Assembly: GCA_965262785.1 (NCBI GenBank)
Contig: OZ253559.1
Span: forward strand, 3,224,001-3,288,000
DNA: 64,000 nucleotides
Direction: 5' to 3'
Source: G965218495 sp965262785
Lineage (GTDB): Bacteria > Bacteroidota > Rhodothermia > Rhodothermales > Bin80
The position numbers and the translations under genes were made by a program. This document shows, in pieces, positions 62,605 through 64,000 of the stretch. The notes under the pieces were generated by a model that had not been told where the DNA came from, did not search any database, and was given only the letters and a program-made list of their open reading frames with translations. Positions within the stretch are counted from its first letter, which is position 1, and every line of letters starts with the position of its first letter.

Positions 62605-64000
62605 GACTCCCGGCCCCCGAAGCCGATCGAGTTGAGGTTCTCGGCGATGGCGGCATCAAGCCGCGCCCCCTCGGCCTGCTGTGTTTGCAGCTCTGCCACC
62701 AGCCGCTTCATCTTGTCCTCGAACGGCTCGCCGTCATCCTCTTGAGGTTCCATCCCGACATAACGTCCTGGTGTAAGCACGTGGCCGTGCCTGCGCACCG
62801 CGTCCAGGGAGGCGCTCTTGCAGAAGCCGGGAACATCGGCGTAACCGTCCTCCGCCTCTCCCGTCCGCCAAGCGTGGTAGGTGTCTGCAACCCGGGCAAT
62901 GTCCTCGTCGGTCAGCTCACGGTGCGTCCGGTCCACCATCCGGCCTAGCTTCCTCGCGTCAATGAATAGGACCTCACCCTGTCGCTCGCGGCGTCGCGCC
63001 AGAAACCACAGGCAGGCAGGAATCTGGGTCGAGTAAAAGAGCTGGCCCGGCAACGCAACCATGCAGTCCACCAGATCTGCCTCGATCAGGTTCTTCCGGA
63101 TCTTGCCCTCTCCAGACTGATTCGTCGACATTGACCCGTTGGCGAGCACGAACCCCGCAACGCCCTTCGGTGCAAGGTGATGGACCATATGCTGCACCCA
63201 GGCGAAGTTGGCGTTGCGCTTCGGCGGGATGCCGTAGCGCCATCGCTTGTCCTCGACCAGTCGTTCGCCTCCCCAGTCCGAGACGTTGAAGGGGGGATTG
63301 GCTAGGATGAAATCGGCCTTCAGATCCGGATGATGGTCGTTGTGGAAGCTATCGCCGTGGGCGATCTGCCCCCCGATCCCTCGTATGGCCAAGTTCATCT
63401 TCGCGAGCCGCCACGTCGTGTAGTTCGACTCCTGGCCGTAGATCGAGATGTCGCCATGCGCCTTGCCGCCGTTGGCGTGGGCACGAATGAAGGCGATCGA
63501 CTGCACGAACATGCCCGAGGATCCACAGCAGGGATCATAGACCCGCCCCCGATAGGGCCTCAGCATAGCGACGAGCAGCTTGACGACGCAGCGCGGGGTG
63601 TAGAACTCGCCGCCCCTCTTGCCCTCGGCACCGGCGAACTGTGAGAGGAAGTACTCGTAGACGCGGCCGAGCACATCTCGGGAGCGGGCTTCAGCGTCCC
63701 CGACGCGGATGTTTCCAATCATGTCGATCAACTGGCCGAGACGCTGCTTGTCCAGGGCAGGCCGCGCGTAGTCCTTGGGCAGCACCTCCTTCAGCACCGG
63801 GTTGTCGCGCTCGATCGCGGCCATGGCCCGATCGACGGTCTGGCCAATGGTCGACTGCCTTGCCTGGGCCTTCAGGTGCAGCCAGCGGGCCTTTGGCGGC
63901 ACCCAGAATATGTTCTCTGCAATGTATTCATCGCGGTCCTCTGCCGCGCCTTCTCCCCACTCTGCCAGCACCGCTGCGTGACGCTCCTCGAAGGCGTCCG
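62601..64000 (-). CDS. hsdM: Type I restriction DNA methyltransferase HsdM (5' end outside window)
   Basis: At least 466 residues of the adenine methyltransferase of a type I system; the frame is open across the window end. GGEFYTPRCVVKLLVAML, the SAM-binding motif VYDPCCGSSGMF, and the catalytic ILANPPFNVSDWGG are visible, followed by FVLANGSMST. It adds methyl groups to adenine in the target set by HsdS. The HsdR gene is not in this window. Confidence 0.93.
   Translation of the reverse strand, partial: DAFEERHAAVLAEWGEGAAEDRDEYIAENIFWVPPKARWLHLKAQARQSTIGQTVDRAMAAIERDNPVLKEVLPKDYARPALDKQRLGQLIDMIGNIRVGDAEARSRDVLGRVYEYFLSQFAGAEGKRGGEFYTPRCVVKLLVAMLRPYRGRVYDPCCGSSGMFVQSIAFIRAHANGGKAHGDISIYGQESNYTTWRLAKMNLAIRGIGGQIAHGDSFHNDHHPDLKADFILANPPFNVSDWGGERLVEDKRWRYGIPPKRNANFAWVQHMVHHLAPKGVAGFVLANGSMSTNQSGEGKIRKNLIEADLVDCMVALPGQLFYSTQIPACLWFLARRRERQGEVLFIDARKLGRMVDRTHRELTDEDIARVADTYHAWRTGEAEDGYADVPGFCKSASLDAVRRHGHVLTPGRYVGMEPQEDDGEPFEDKMKRLVAELQTQQAEGARLDAAIAENLNSIGFGGRES

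Noticed and set aside
1..64000. CRISPR arrays, tRNA and rRNA genes
   Set aside because: No regularly spaced repeats, and no convincing tRNA or rRNA sequence was seen on reading both strands. Weak matches were not good enough to report.

Overview
The window looks like part of a chromosome from a fairly GC-rich member of the Bacteroidota/Rhodothermota line, with Rhodothermales as my best guess. The evidence is two C-terminal domains of the type IX secretion kind (one intact at 14.9-15.2 kb, one orphaned at 24.7-25.0 kb), a TonB-dependent receptor with a CarboxypepD_reg-like domain followed by a DUF4249-like lipoprotein, many lipoprotein signals, and a suf operon with a SufS-SufE fusion. No rRNA or tRNA gene was recognised. 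Taxonomy is inference from gene content only.

Layout. 0-19.5 kb: a catabolic cluster on the + strand holds a Gfo/Idh/MocA tail, a fused CoA transferase, an enoyl-CoA hydratase, two GMC oxidoreductases, an aldehyde dehydrogenase, and a sugar ABC importer (binding lipoprotein plus two permeases, no ATPase). A large Asp-box propeller gene sits inside it. The aldehyde dehydrogenase is cut into three pieces by two insertion sequences. Their target duplications (CTTT and GCCTAGCG) are intact, and removing both restores a 490-codon frame. The second element encodes a DruA (DUF4338)-Tn5-like transposase fusion.

19.5-32.8 kb: an IS-rich accessory island of visibly lower GC. It holds an AAA ATPase-PIN nuclease pair, an IS1634 element bracketed by two copies of a structured repeat, an orphaned T9SS tail, and an IS256-type element carrying a second gene that looks like a catalytically dead copy of its own transposase. 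It also holds the most interesting locus, a four-gene module (199-aa unknown protein, QueC-like ATP-PPi enzyme, XRE-ImmA/IrrE protein, PIN nuclease) with a good promoter and operator-like repeat. That module lies between a decayed and an intact copy of a transglutaminase-like protease gene.

32.8-48.8 kb: mostly housekeeping. This includes glutaryl-CoA dehydrogenase, NurA with a partner that may be a HAS-barrel protein, HemW, two DUF192 lipoproteins, the full sufA/sufB-C-D-SE-T set, the TonB receptor pair, and a cold-shock protein with a clear terminator. 48.8-59 kb: a second sugar-catabolic cluster with an alcohol dehydrogenase, a TIM-barrel isomerase, an AGE epimerase, a sodium symporter followed by three very small membrane proteins, a frameshifted amidohydrolase, a DUF1080 protein, and a sorbosone-dehydrogenase-like propeller fused to a cupredoxin. 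59-64 kb: a decayed ISNCY-type transposase, then a type I restriction-modification locus (truncated hsdS, hsdM running off the window) with an MNT/HEPN pair between the two genes.
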